Origin: an uncultured Eubacteriales bacterium
GTDB lineage: Bacteria; Bacillota; Clostridia; Oscillospirales; CAG-272
Reading direction: 5' to 3'
Length of the DNA: 5,892 nucleotides
Assembly: GCA_934462885.1 (NCBI GenBank)
Contig: CAKSJC010000114.1
Span: 1 to 5,892, forward strand
Position numbers and translations under genes: made by a program. The notes below the pieces were generated by a model. That model was not told the DNA's origin. It was given only the letters and a program-made list of their open reading frames with translations, and did no database searches. This document shows positions 1-5,539 of the stretch, one piece after another (position 1 is the stretch's first letter; each line of letters begins with the position of its first letter).

Positions 1-132
1 GGCCTGACCTACGTTAGCGCTTACCGCGATAACTTCGCATCCCGGATATGTTTCCTTTAACCACGGAATAATGATAGACGTATCAAGTCCGCCTGAATAA
101 GCAAGTACGATTTTCTTTATTTCTTTTTTCAT
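1..132 (-). CDS. argG: Argininosuccinate synthase, N-terminal fragment
   Basis: This is the first 44 codons of a minus-strand gene that runs off the left edge. Argininosuccinate synthase joins citrulline and aspartate with ATP in the cytoplasm, the penultimate step of arginine synthesis. The translation starts MKKEIKKIVLAYSGGLDTS. The SGGLDTS stretch (residues 13-19) is the ATP-binding PP-loop typical of ArgG, and residues 34-43 (CEVIAVSANVGQ region) continue the family's second conserved strand. The ATG at 130-132 is preceded on the minus strand by an AGAGG Shine-Dalgarno site about 9 bases upstream. The gene is divergent from the deacetylase operon and has its own promoter and candidate ARG boxes (separate entries). 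The fragment is cut by the window, not visibly broken. A related PP-loop ATPase such as a thiouridylase is unlikely, because the SGGLDTS plus VGQ combination is characteristic of ArgG. Confidence 0.93.
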   Translation of the reverse strand, partial: MKKEIKKIVLAYSGGLDTSIIIPWLKETYPGCEVIAVSANVGQA

Positions 133-147
133 TGTGAGAACCTCTTC

Positions 148-161
148 TGAATTATTATTAA
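148..161. promoter_or_regulatory. Second candidate ARG box in the argG leader
   Basis: TGAATTATTATTAA matches the palindromic ARG-box core TGAATWWWWATTCA at 13 of 14 positions (C to A near the end). It lies between the predicted argG transcription start and the ribosome binding site. ArgR sites usually occur as more than one box, which supports reading it together with the box at 187-203. The low-complexity A+T background lowers confidence. Confidence 0.4.
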
Positions 162-174
162 TTTTTATGGAATA

Positions 175-203
175 ATTATACATCTGCATGAAAATAAATG
201 CAA
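175..203 (-). promoter_or_regulatory. SigA-type promoter of argG
   Basis: On the minus strand, TTGCAT (203-198) is followed after exactly 17 bases by a perfect TATAAT (180-175). Transcription would begin near 168, giving a leader of about 35 bases before the argG ATG. The leader is too short for a T-box or other riboswitch, so control by a repressor at the promoter is more likely. Confidence 0.75.
187..203 (-). promoter_or_regulatory. Candidate ArgR/AhrC operator (ARG box) in the argG promoter
   Basis: The minus-strand sequence TTGCATTTATTTTCATG lies on the -35 and spacer of the argG promoter. It agrees at 14 of 17 positions with the reverse complement of the Bacillus ARG-box consensus as I recall it (CATGAATAAAAATTCAAG). 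Its place on an arginine biosynthesis promoter is what one expects for an arginine repressor site. The region is A+T-rich, so chance resemblance cannot be excluded. Confidence 0.5.
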
Positions 204-425
204 TAGGCAGTATAAACAAAATGAAAGAAAAAACTCACGCTTTTATAGGAAAATGCACAAAATAGGTTTCTGCCGCGTTTTATGAAACAGTTTTAATATA
301 ATGTATTGGATGTCAATCTAAAAAAAATATTATACAAAAATGATTTTTAAGACCACATATTTACACGGTTACATACAAAAAAAGGGGATAAAATAACTAA
401 TGGATTTTTCAAAAGGAGAATTAAA

Positions 426-1454
426 ATGAAAAAGGGAAAGAAGATAAAAGCTGCGATATGTGTATCAGCCTTGATAGTTGGCTTGTCAAATTCCGTATCG
501 GCAGCGGGTATAAGATTTGCCGACGGTTTTTTTGATATATTTAAGATAAAACGAGAGCGTGAAGAGATAGAACTTGAGGATATTACGCCGAAAAGAGGAG
601 ACAACTCGCCGCGCGGATGCAAGGAACAGGGAGACGAACCCGAAGTTAAAGATGAAACAAATCCGGATAATGGAAAAAAACACACTCCGCGGCATACAGA
701 AAAAGCGACGGAAAAAAGCGGCATATTCGATGAAAAAAGAATTTGTACATTTGAAAGCGGCTCTTGCAACTGGTATTGCAAGCATATGAAAAACGGCGAA
801 AGACCTCCCATGCCTCAGGAAATGAGCTTTATAGAAAATCTTGACGGATATTTTCTCGGTGAGGATGAGAAAGTTATATATCTTACTTTTGACGCGGGAT
901 ATGAGAACGGAAATATCGAAAAAATACTTGATGTACTGAAAGAGGAGGATGTTAAGGGAGCTTTTTTCATACTTGAAAATCTTCTCCGGAGGGATACAGA
1001 TCTTGTGAAAAGAATGGCTGATGAGGGACACCTCGTGTGCAATCATACGGCAAAGCATCCGGATATGACGAAAAAGACAACTTTTGAAGAATTTAAGATA
1101 GAATTAAAGACAATGGAAGATCTTTACCGTGAGACAGTAGGGGGTGAGATAGCGAAATATTATCGTCCGCCGGAAGGAAAATTTAATGAGCAGAACCTTG
1201 AATGGGCGCGTGAGATGGGATATAAGACCGTATTTTGGAGTTACGCTTACGCTGACTGGGATAACAATAATCAGATGTCTCCCGAGCGTGCACGTGAAAA
1301 AGTCATATCCGGAACTCATAATGGAGAAGTCCTTCTGCTTCATCCGACATCGTCTACTAATGCCGCTATTCTTTCAGAGCTTATAAAAGAATGGAAAAGC
1401 ATGGGATATCGTTTTGGAACGCTCGATGAATTATGTGTGGAAAAAGGGCAGTGA
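426..1454 (+). CDS. pdaA: PdaA-like polysaccharide deacetylase (spore cortex muramic-lactam type)
   Basis: This 342-residue secreted CE4 (NodB-fold) enzyme resembles PdaA, which de-N-acetylates muramic acid so that muramic-delta-lactam can form in spore cortex. Residues 1-26 are a signal peptide (Lys-rich start, hydrophobic core, likely cleavage after SVSA). Residues 40-110 are a charged, low-complexity linker. From about residue 114 the match to PdaA begins: NWYCKH, then a GYFLG stretch, then KVIYLTFDAGYENG. Visible motifs are TFDAG (154-158), NHTAKH (206-211, paired His), RPPEG (247-251), WSYAYADWDNNNQ (271-283) and LLLH (303-306). The second Asp of the usual TFDDG, a metal ligand in other CE4 enzymes, is Ala here; B. 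subtilis PdaA has Asn there. At 342 residues it is longer than B. subtilis PdaA (about 260) because of the linker. The start has AAGGAG (413-418) 7 bases upstream. It is first in an operon with the deacetylase at 1461. I saw no convincing promoter in 300-412. Family membership is sure; the PdaA role is inferred. Confidence 0.85.
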   Translation: MKKGKKIKAAICVSALIVGLSNSVSAAGIRFADGFFDIFKIKREREEIELEDITPKRGDNSPRGCKEQGDEPEVKDETNPDNGKKHTPRHTEKATEKSGIFDEKRICTFESGSCNWYCKHMKNGERPPMPQEMSFIENLDGYFLGEDEKVIYLTFDAGYENGNIEKILDVLKEEDVKGAFFILENLLRRDTDLVKRMADEGHLVCNHTAKHPDMTKKTTFEEFKIELKTMEDLYRETVGGEIAKYYRPPEGKFNEQNLEWAREMGYKTVFWSYAYADWDNNNQMSPERAREKVISGTHNGEVLLLHPTSSTNAAILSELIKEWKSMGYRFGTLDELCVEKGQ

Positions 1455-1460
1455 TAAAAA

Positions 1461-2141
1461 ATGAAAAATAATTTTCTCGGAAAAATTATTTGTTTTTATG
1501 TTCTGTTAAATATTTTGGTCATAAATGCCGAATCTTCGGATGTAGTTTTTTCATGGCACAGCAATAGGAAAAAAATCGCGCTGACTTTTGACGACGGACC
1601 GCATCCGATTCATACACCGGAGATACTTGACATCCTATCTGAGTACGGTATACACGCAACTTTTTTTATCATAGGAGAAAACGCTGAATGGAACGAGGAA
1701 CTTCTTAGGCGCGAGCTTAAAGAAGGACATGAGATCGGAAACCACACATATTCTCATATGAATTTAAAAAAGCTTTCCTACGATGATATGAAAAAAGAGA
1801 TAGAGGAAGCGGAAAAAGCTATATATGAGACTCTCGAGTATCGGACAAAGCTTTTGCGGCCTCCGGGAGGAAACTTCGGAAGCGATCTTTGCCGTGCAGC
1901 GTCGGAACTTGATTATACCGTTGTATGTTGGTCTGTTGATACGCTGGACTGGGCGCATACGCCGTCCGATAAAATTGTAGAAAATGTTCTCTTAAATACA
2001 AAAGAGGGGGATATAATACTTTTTCACGATTTTGTGTCAGGCGATTCTCCGACGCCGGCGGCGCTCAAAAAAATAATTCCTGCGCTTATTGATGAAGGAT
2101 ATACTTTCGTTACCGTATCCGAACTTATTAATTCAAACTGA
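1461..2141 (+). CDS. Polysaccharide deacetylase, CE4/NodB domain, PgdA-like
   Basis: This 226-residue protein is a compact secreted carbohydrate esterase family 4 enzyme, expected to remove N-acetyl groups from peptidoglycan GlcNAc or a related polymer outside the membrane. Residues 5-22 form a hydrophobic signal or anchor segment, with possible cleavage after INA (21-23). The rest is a single NodB domain with the full motif set: TFDDGPHP (42-49, catalytic Asp44 and metal ligand Asp45), NHTYSH (94-99, His95 and His99 as metal ligands), RPPGG (133-137), DTLDW (160-164) and LFHD (187-190, catalytic His189). It is not PdaB-like, since PdaB lacks the TFDDGP motif. The gene starts six bases after the stop of the PdaA-like gene. 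Its only Shine-Dalgarno candidate is AAGGG about 12 bases upstream, inside that gene's last codons, so translational coupling is likely. It ends at a strong terminator. Substrate and any sporulation role are inferred from the neighbour only. Confidence 0.9.
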   Translation: MKNNFLGKIICFYVLLNILVINAESSDVVFSWHSNRKKIALTFDDGPHPIHTPEILDILSEYGIHATFFIIGENAEWNEELLRRELKEGHEIGNHTYSHMNLKKLSYDDMKKEIEEAEKAIYETLEYRTKLLRPPGGNFGSDLCRAASELDYTVVCWSVDTLDWAHTPSDKIVENVLLNTKEGDIILFHDFVSGDSPTPAALKKIIPALIDEGYTFVTVSELINSN

Positions 2142-2152
2142 AAAATATAGAT

Positions 2153-2183
2153 GCGTCTCGTAAAAAACGAGACGCTTTTTTTT
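2153..2183 (+). terminator. Intrinsic terminator of the deacetylase operon
   Basis: GCGTCTCG (2153-2160) and CGAGACGC (2168-2175) form a perfect 8-bp stem around a 7-base A-rich loop, followed by eight T residues (2176-2183). It starts 11 bases after the stop codon of the second deacetylase gene. Confidence 0.95.
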
Positions 2184-2214
2184 GCCCGTTCGGTCAAAAG
2201 AATTTGAAAACCAC

Positions 2215-2243
2215 TTGACCCAAGGAAAGATAATTGATATACT
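2215..2243 (+). promoter_or_regulatory. SigA-type promoter of the ProX-like gene
   Basis: TTGACC (2215-2220) and TATACT (2238-2243) are separated by 17 bases, and each differs from consensus at one position. The start of transcription would be near 2250, leaving a leader of about 120 bases before the ATG at 2374. I looked in that leader for a T-box motif, a known riboswitch core, a terminator hairpin and a leader peptide with a ribosome site, and recognised none. Confidence 0.8.
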
Positions 2244-2373
2244 AAAAAACACATGACGGAATCGGCATACACTCTCACTTTGACGATTATTTAATGAAAA
2301 AAATCTTTACAATAAAGCCCGCAACTAAAGAAATCCCACATAGAATTTTATAATTAGGCAGGATAGACTAAAA

Positions 2374-2958
2374 ATGACTGATAAGAAAGAAATTTTTATA
2401 GACCGGACAATATATAACGGAAGACCGGAAGATATTTCCGCCAGACTTCAAAAAGAGGGCGCGGTATACGATTTTCTTGATTCGCTTGGAATAGAGTATC
2501 AGAGGATCGATCATGAACCAATATATACGATAGACGGATGCGAGGAACCGGATAAACTTCTGGGAATAGAGATATGTAAGAATCTTTTTCTTTGCAACCG
2601 CCAAAAAACTAAGTTTTATCTTCTGGTGATACCCGGAAAAAAGAAATTCTTTTCAAAAATATTTTCAAAGGAGATAGGAAGCGCAAGGCTTAGTTTTGCA
2701 CCCGAGGAATATCTTGAAGAATTTCTTGACATAACTCCCGGCAGCGTAAGCGTTATGGGACTTATGAACGACCGGGATAAAAAAGTAGAGCTGTATATCG
2801 ACAGCGATATTCTGAAGGAAGAGTACTTTGGGTGCCATCCGTGCATAAACACATCGAGCTTGAAGATAAAAGTAAAAGACCTTATCGAAAAGATTATTCC
2901 GGCAACAGAGCATGAGTTCCATTCCGTAACAATGCCGTGGGAATGCCCGGAAGAATAA
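2374..2958 (+). CDS. ProX/YbaK-type Ala-tRNA(Pro) editing deacylase
   Basis: This 194-residue cytoplasmic protein resembles the free-standing ProX (ProXp-ala, PrdX) editing proteins, often annotated as prolyl-tRNA synthetase associated domain proteins. They hydrolyse Ala-tRNA(Pro) made in error by prolyl-tRNA synthetase. Residues 16-36 (GRPED, then YDFLDSLGIEY) are the usual N-terminal segment. Residues 46-82 carry DHEPIYTIDGCEE, then GIEICKNLFLCNRQKTKFYL, the YbaK core with its conserved lysine region at 78-80. Residues 104-132 (ARLSFA, ITPGSVSVMGLMND) and 152-163 (FGCHPCINTSSL) are the later substrate-pocket motifs. The length is slightly above the usual 160-180, with an extra C-terminal tail. 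The ATG has AGGA (2360-2363) 10 bases upstream. It is a single-gene transcription unit with its own promoter and terminator, so context says little. Family assignment is confident; alanine specificity comes from family resemblance. Confidence 0.92.
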   Translation: MTDKKEIFIDRTIYNGRPEDISARLQKEGAVYDFLDSLGIEYQRIDHEPIYTIDGCEEPDKLLGIEICKNLFLCNRQKTKFYLLVIPGKKKFFSKIFSKEIGSARLSFAPEEYLEEFLDITPGSVSVMGLMNDRDKKVELYIDSDILKEEYFGCHPCINTSSLKIKVKDLIEKIIPATEHEFHSVTMPWECPEE

Positions 2959-2980
2959 AAGTCGAGAAAAAATTTTCAAC

Positions 2981-3030
2981 GGGGCGCGTGGATTTTCTGC
3001 TGAGAGATCTACGCGCACCTTTTTCTTTTT
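2981..3030 (+). terminator. Intrinsic terminator after the ProX-like gene
   Basis: The left arm at 2981-2997 begins GGGGCGCGTGGAT, and the right arm at about 3004-3019 ends ATCTACGCGCACC. They pair through a GCGCGT/ACGCGC core, a GGAT/ATCT extension with a wobble, and one internal mismatch. The run TTTTTCTTTTT (3020-3030) follows. It sits about 22 bases after the stop codon. Confidence 0.88.
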
Positions 3031-3074
3031 AGATTATCTCCGCTTTTTCTGACAGGCTTTCCATTATTTTAGGG

Positions 3075-3104
3075 GTTACATTTTTCACTCCCATGGATTA
3101 TAAT
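3075..3104 (+). promoter_or_regulatory. Probable SigA promoter of the MecA-like gene
   Basis: A perfect TATAAT at 3099-3104 is preceded by GTTACA (3075-3080, 18-base spacer) or TTACAT (3076-3081, 17-base spacer). Transcription would start near 3110, about 28 bases before the ATG at 3138. The -10 box lies inside the upstream extension of the open frame (ATG at 3093), so that extension is unlikely to be translated. Confidence 0.6.
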
Positions 3105-3126
3105 GATAGTGTATCAGAATTTAAAA

Positions 3127-3131
3127 CGGAG
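3127..3131 (+). promoter_or_regulatory. Ribosome binding site that fixes the MecA-like start
   Basis: CGGAG at 3127-3131 lies six bases before the ATG at 3138. The upstream in-frame ATG at 3093 has no purine-rich site before it; the preceding bases are pyrimidine-rich (TTTTTCACTCCC). Confidence 0.7.
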
Positions 3132-3137
3132 CGGAGT

Positions 3138-3779
3138 ATGGAACTGATAGTTATAAACGAAAAGAAATTTAAGCTTATGCTTGACCGTAACGATATGGAA
3201 GCATACAGAAAAAAAGGAAGCGGAAAAGAGGTACTTCGTGAAATAATAAACGACGTCAGAGTAAAGTGCGGATACGCCGGGATAGACGGAAGAATATTCG
3301 TGCAGATGTATTCTTCGTCTGACGGCAGCTGCGAATTATTTGTAACGAGACTGAATAACAGGGAAACCAATGCTTCAGATACAGAGATAAGATCATCAAA
3401 AAGAGAAAAACTTGAAAATATAAACTTTAACGATAGAACAGGGAATATTCATATGCACTCGGGAGAAGAAAAGATTCTTACAGAATACAGAAAGAATATA
3501 TACGGAAACCGAAAGAGCCATGTTGTATATTCGTTTGAAAATATGGAATACCTTCTTATGACATGCCGAAGGCTCAAAGAAGCGGGATATACGGCTTCAA
3601 GCACGTCGTATGCGGATAAAGAAAAAGGCGGATATTATTTGATTCTTGAAAATGAGACTCCTATTCCGGGAGAGAACTTCGGAACGCTGTGTCAAAGCTC
3701 GTCGTACTATTACATAAACGAGCACTGTAACCTCATATGTCCGAAATCTGTTGAAAAACTCTGGGATCTTGCACGGTAA
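3138..3779 (+). CDS. mecA: MecA-family adaptor protein (Clp protease adaptor)
   Basis: From the ATG at 3138 the protein has 213 residues, close to the 218 of B. subtilis MecA. MecA-family adaptors bind target proteins through the N-terminal domain and ClpC through the C-terminal domain, delivering substrates to ClpCP in the cytoplasm. The N-terminal domain (about 1-72) begins MELIVINEKKFKLML, like the MecA start, and ends in a strand FVQMYSS...CELFVTRL. Residues 75-125 are a polar, charged linker. The C-terminal domain (about 127-213) shows YSFENMEYLLMTCRRL, GGYYLILE and FGTLCQSSSYYYINEH, matching the MecA pattern of FED, RL, YYL.LE and a final acidic/Gly helix region. The frame opens 45 bases earlier at 3093, but a -10 box and the ribosome site argue for 3138. 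No good terminator follows, so the next gene may be read through. Overall sequence similarity to MecA is loose, so the partner and substrate are inferred. Confidence 0.78.
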   Translation: MELIVINEKKFKLMLDRNDMEAYRKKGSGKEVLREIINDVRVKCGYAGIDGRIFVQMYSSSDGSCELFVTRLNNRETNASDTEIRSSKREKLENINFNDRTGNIHMHSGEEKILTEYRKNIYGNRKSHVVYSFENMEYLLMTCRRLKEAGYTASSTSYADKEKGGYYLILENETPIPGENFGTLCQSSSYYYINEHCNLICPKSVEKLWDLAR

Positions 3780-3812
3780 AAAACTCTTTTTATAAGATTT
3801 TATAAAAAACCG

Positions 3813-3841
3813 TTGAATAAACTGTTCCGCCGTGTTAGTAT
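3813..3841 (+). promoter_or_regulatory. Weak candidate promoter before the LRR membrane protein
   Basis: TTGAAT (3813-3818) and TAGTAT (3836-3841) are 17 bases apart, each matching consensus at four of six positions. Transcription would start near 3848, about 28 bases before the chosen ATG at 3876. Read-through from the MecA-like gene is the alternative. Confidence 0.3.
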
Positions 3842-3875
3842 AAGGTATAACGAATATCGGAGTGTTATAGCGGCG

Positions 3876-5390
3876 ATGAACGAAAAAACAGAGAAAAAAA
3901 TACTAAGCGATCGTGAAGTAAAAATTTGGATAATCTCCTGCCCCGTAAGAGTAACAAGAGTAAGAGTTGAAAAAGACGATTCGGGTAAAATCACGGTATT
4001 GGCGGATATATCATCATGTACTGACATAAAAGCAAAAGATATAGATTGCAGTATAGAATTCAAGAACATTAACCGCGAAACTATCGGAACGACTGAGCCG
4101 TTGACTTTTAACGGAGAGAGATTAAAGTATACGACAAGCGAGTACGCCGACGCATATTACGCAGATATAAAATTACACGGCGTAGTTCTTGAAAACGATG
4201 TACGTTGGAATAACGACGGAGACAGAGAGGGGATTCTTCTGCCGAAACAGCGCGTGATATGGCAAAGCGATCCCCTTTATCAGAAGATAAAAGCCGAGTG
4301 CGCCGGAATAACCGAAGCAAAGTATTATCCCGATACAATTGAGGGCGCATGGAGATGCACATGCGGAGGCATAAACCTTTGCGGAACTGAAAAATGCGCG
4401 TTATGCGGATGTGAGAAGAGTTGGCTTGACAGTCATTTTGATAATGATTATTTGGAGAACTTAAATCTTTCCGGAAAAGAAAACGAAAAAAAACGGAAGA
4501 AACCGCAAAAGCGCACCGGCAGATTTTCCGACAAGGTAAAAGGCGTAATCATTACAGTATCTGCATTATTTGCAGTTGCTTTGGTTTGCTTTACGGTGTT
4601 TTATATGATTCCTGCCGTCAAATATTCTTCTGCCGAGGCGTTTCTTGAAGAAGGAAAGTTCGACGAAGCGATACGTGCGTTCGACTCACTCGGAGATTTC
4701 CGCGATTCTTCGGAAAGAAGCGCAGAAGCGGCATATAAAAAGGCGCAGTTTATTACGGGAATTGACGACGTATATACAGTCTCAAGCGAAGATGAACCGT
4801 GGTATTCGATTACCGAGGAGGGTGTGCTTTCGTTTCGCAGCTCTGACTATACGGGATCATGGCGAGAGTTTACGGTTCCCGATATTGTAGACGGAACGAT
4901 AGTACGTGAACTTGACAGAAACTTTTTTATGAATTGCGAAGACCTCTTGGAGGTTAATATTTCAGACTGCGTTGAAAAGATCGGAGAGCAGGCGTTTTAT
5001 AATTGCAAAAAACTGTACAGAGTCAATTTTGGATCAAATATCATAGAGTTGGGCGCGAGAGCATTTATAAACTGTATTTCGCTTGAATCTATGGAAATTC
5101 CGGATACAGTTGAAAAAATCGGAATACGTCTTTTCAATAACTGTACTCTTTTGAAAAGCGTTGTTCTCGGAGAGGGAACAGACGAGATACCGGATTATAT
5201 GTTCAGCTGCTGCACGTCACTTAAAAGAATTACAGTTAAAACCCCTGTCAAGGCAATCGGAAAATATGCTTTTTCCGATTGTGACAACTTTGAAAAGGTA
5301 TTCTGCCGTTTTTCCGAATCCGACTGGATCGAACCTGAAACTGAAGAATACAACGAGGCATTTGAGTCGGCAGAAGTGCTCTTTGAATAA
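3876..5390 (+). CDS. Membrane protein with zinc-finger-like Cys cluster, TPR-like segment and BspA-type leucine-rich repeats
   Basis: This is a 504-residue protein from the ATG at 3876. Residues 1-155 form a soluble domain I do not recognise by name (CPVRVTRVRV near 22-31, ADAYYA near 91-96). Residues 159-183 hold WRCTCGGINLCGTEKCALCGC: a Trp, six Cys and an Asn spaced like a RanBP2-type zinc finger, except one residue instead of two to four separates the first Cys pair. A Lys/Arg-rich stretch (about 202-223) precedes one transmembrane helix (224-246), so the N-terminus should be inside and the C-terminus outside. Residues 249-291 resemble one TPR-like repeat (AEAFLEEGKFDEAIRAFDSL, then GDFRDS). 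Residues 342-484 contain six leucine-rich repeats of about 23 residues of the BspA/LRR_5 kind (IG..AF..C..L..V.). The frame extends up to a TTG at 3813 without a ribosome site. For the ATG the nearest is CGGAG (3858-3862), 13 bases away, so the start is uncertain. The role is unknown; surface binding or signalling is a guess. Confidence 0.85.
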   Translation: MNEKTEKKILSDREVKIWIISCPVRVTRVRVEKDDSGKITVLADISSCTDIKAKDIDCSIEFKNINRETIGTTEPLTFNGERLKYTTSEYADAYYADIKLHGVVLENDVRWNNDGDREGILLPKQRVIWQSDPLYQKIKAECAGITEAKYYPDTIEGAWRCTCGGINLCGTEKCALCGCEKSWLDSHFDNDYLENLNLSGKENEKKRKKPQKRTGRFSDKVKGVIITVSALFAVALVCFTVFYMIPAVKYSSAEAFLEEGKFDEAIRAFDSLGDFRDSSERSAEAAYKKAQFITGIDDVYTVSSEDEPWYSITEEGVLSFRSSDYTGSWREFTVPDIVDGTIVRELDRNFFMNCEDLLEVNISDCVEKIGEQAFYNCKKLYRVNFGSNIIELGARAFINCISLESMEIPDTVEKIGIRLFNNCTLLKSVVLGEGTDEIPDYMFSCCTSLKRITVKTPVKAIGKYAFSDCDNFEKVFCRFSESDWIEPETEEYNEAFESAEVLFE

Positions 5391-5448
5391 ATGCGGATAC
5401 GTAAAGACATATTAAGTTACTTTATCGAAAATGTTTTGCAAATAAAGA

Positions 5449-5501
5449 AAAACGCCGTTGGATTTCACCTGATAATATGGGTGAAATGTCCGCGGCGTTT
5501 T
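5449..5501. terminator. Bidirectional terminator between the LRR gene and the Asn/Gln-rich ORF
   Basis: AAAACGCCG (5449-5457) pairs with CGGCGTTTT (5493-5501). Inside, GGATTTCACC (5460-5469) pairs with GGTGAAATGTCC (5480-5491) with a two-base bulge. A-rich sequence on the left and T-rich on the right make it work in both directions, as expected between the convergent genes ending at 5390 and 5540. Confidence 0.85.
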
Positions 5502-5504
5502 CTT

Positions 5505-5539
5505 GTACCCCTTATTTATCTATCCTTGTTTGGGGGTAC
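5505..5539. repeat. Inverted repeat GTACCCC/GGGGTAC next to the terminator
   Basis: GTACCCC (5505-5511) and GGGGTAC (5533-5539) are a perfect 7-bp inverted repeat with a 21-base A+T-rich loop. The right arm touches the stop codon of the minus-strand Asn/Gln-rich ORF, and the left arm is four bases from the bidirectional terminator. It lacks a U tract of its own, so it may be an mRNA 3'-end structure or a protein site. Confidence 0.55.

Noticed and set aside
297..302. Perfect TATAAT on the plus strand upstream of pdaA
   Set aside because: No acceptable -35 hexamer lies 16-18 bases upstream. In such A+T-rich intergenic DNA a lone -10 match is expected by chance.
372..379. CATACAAA upstream of pdaA, resembling a -10 box of sporulation sigma factor SigE
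   Set aside because: The only -35-like element, ACATATT (355-361), is 10 bases away, too close for SigE. No SigG/SigF pair was found either, so the promoter of this operon is unassigned.
2024..2278. Minus-strand ORFs overlapping the deacetylase genes and the terminator region
   Set aside because: They are out-of-frame shadows of the plus-strand genes with no ribosome site or recognisable domain. The same holds for the other minus-strand frames across 347-4362.
2253..2294. Thirteen-codon ORF in the leader of the ProX-like gene
   Set aside because: It starts at the predicted transcript 5' end without a ribosome site and has no run of regulatory codons, so a leader peptide is not supported.
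3787..3808. Hairpin TTTTTATAA-GATT-TTATAAAAA after the MecA-like gene
   Set aside because: The stem is made only of A-T pairs and no T tract follows, so it is not a convincing terminator.
3813..3875. N-terminal extension of the LRR protein from a TTG at 3813
   Set aside because: There is no ribosome site before the TTG, and the bases overlap a possible -35/-10 pair. The ATG at 3876 is preferred, though its own site is spaced rather far.
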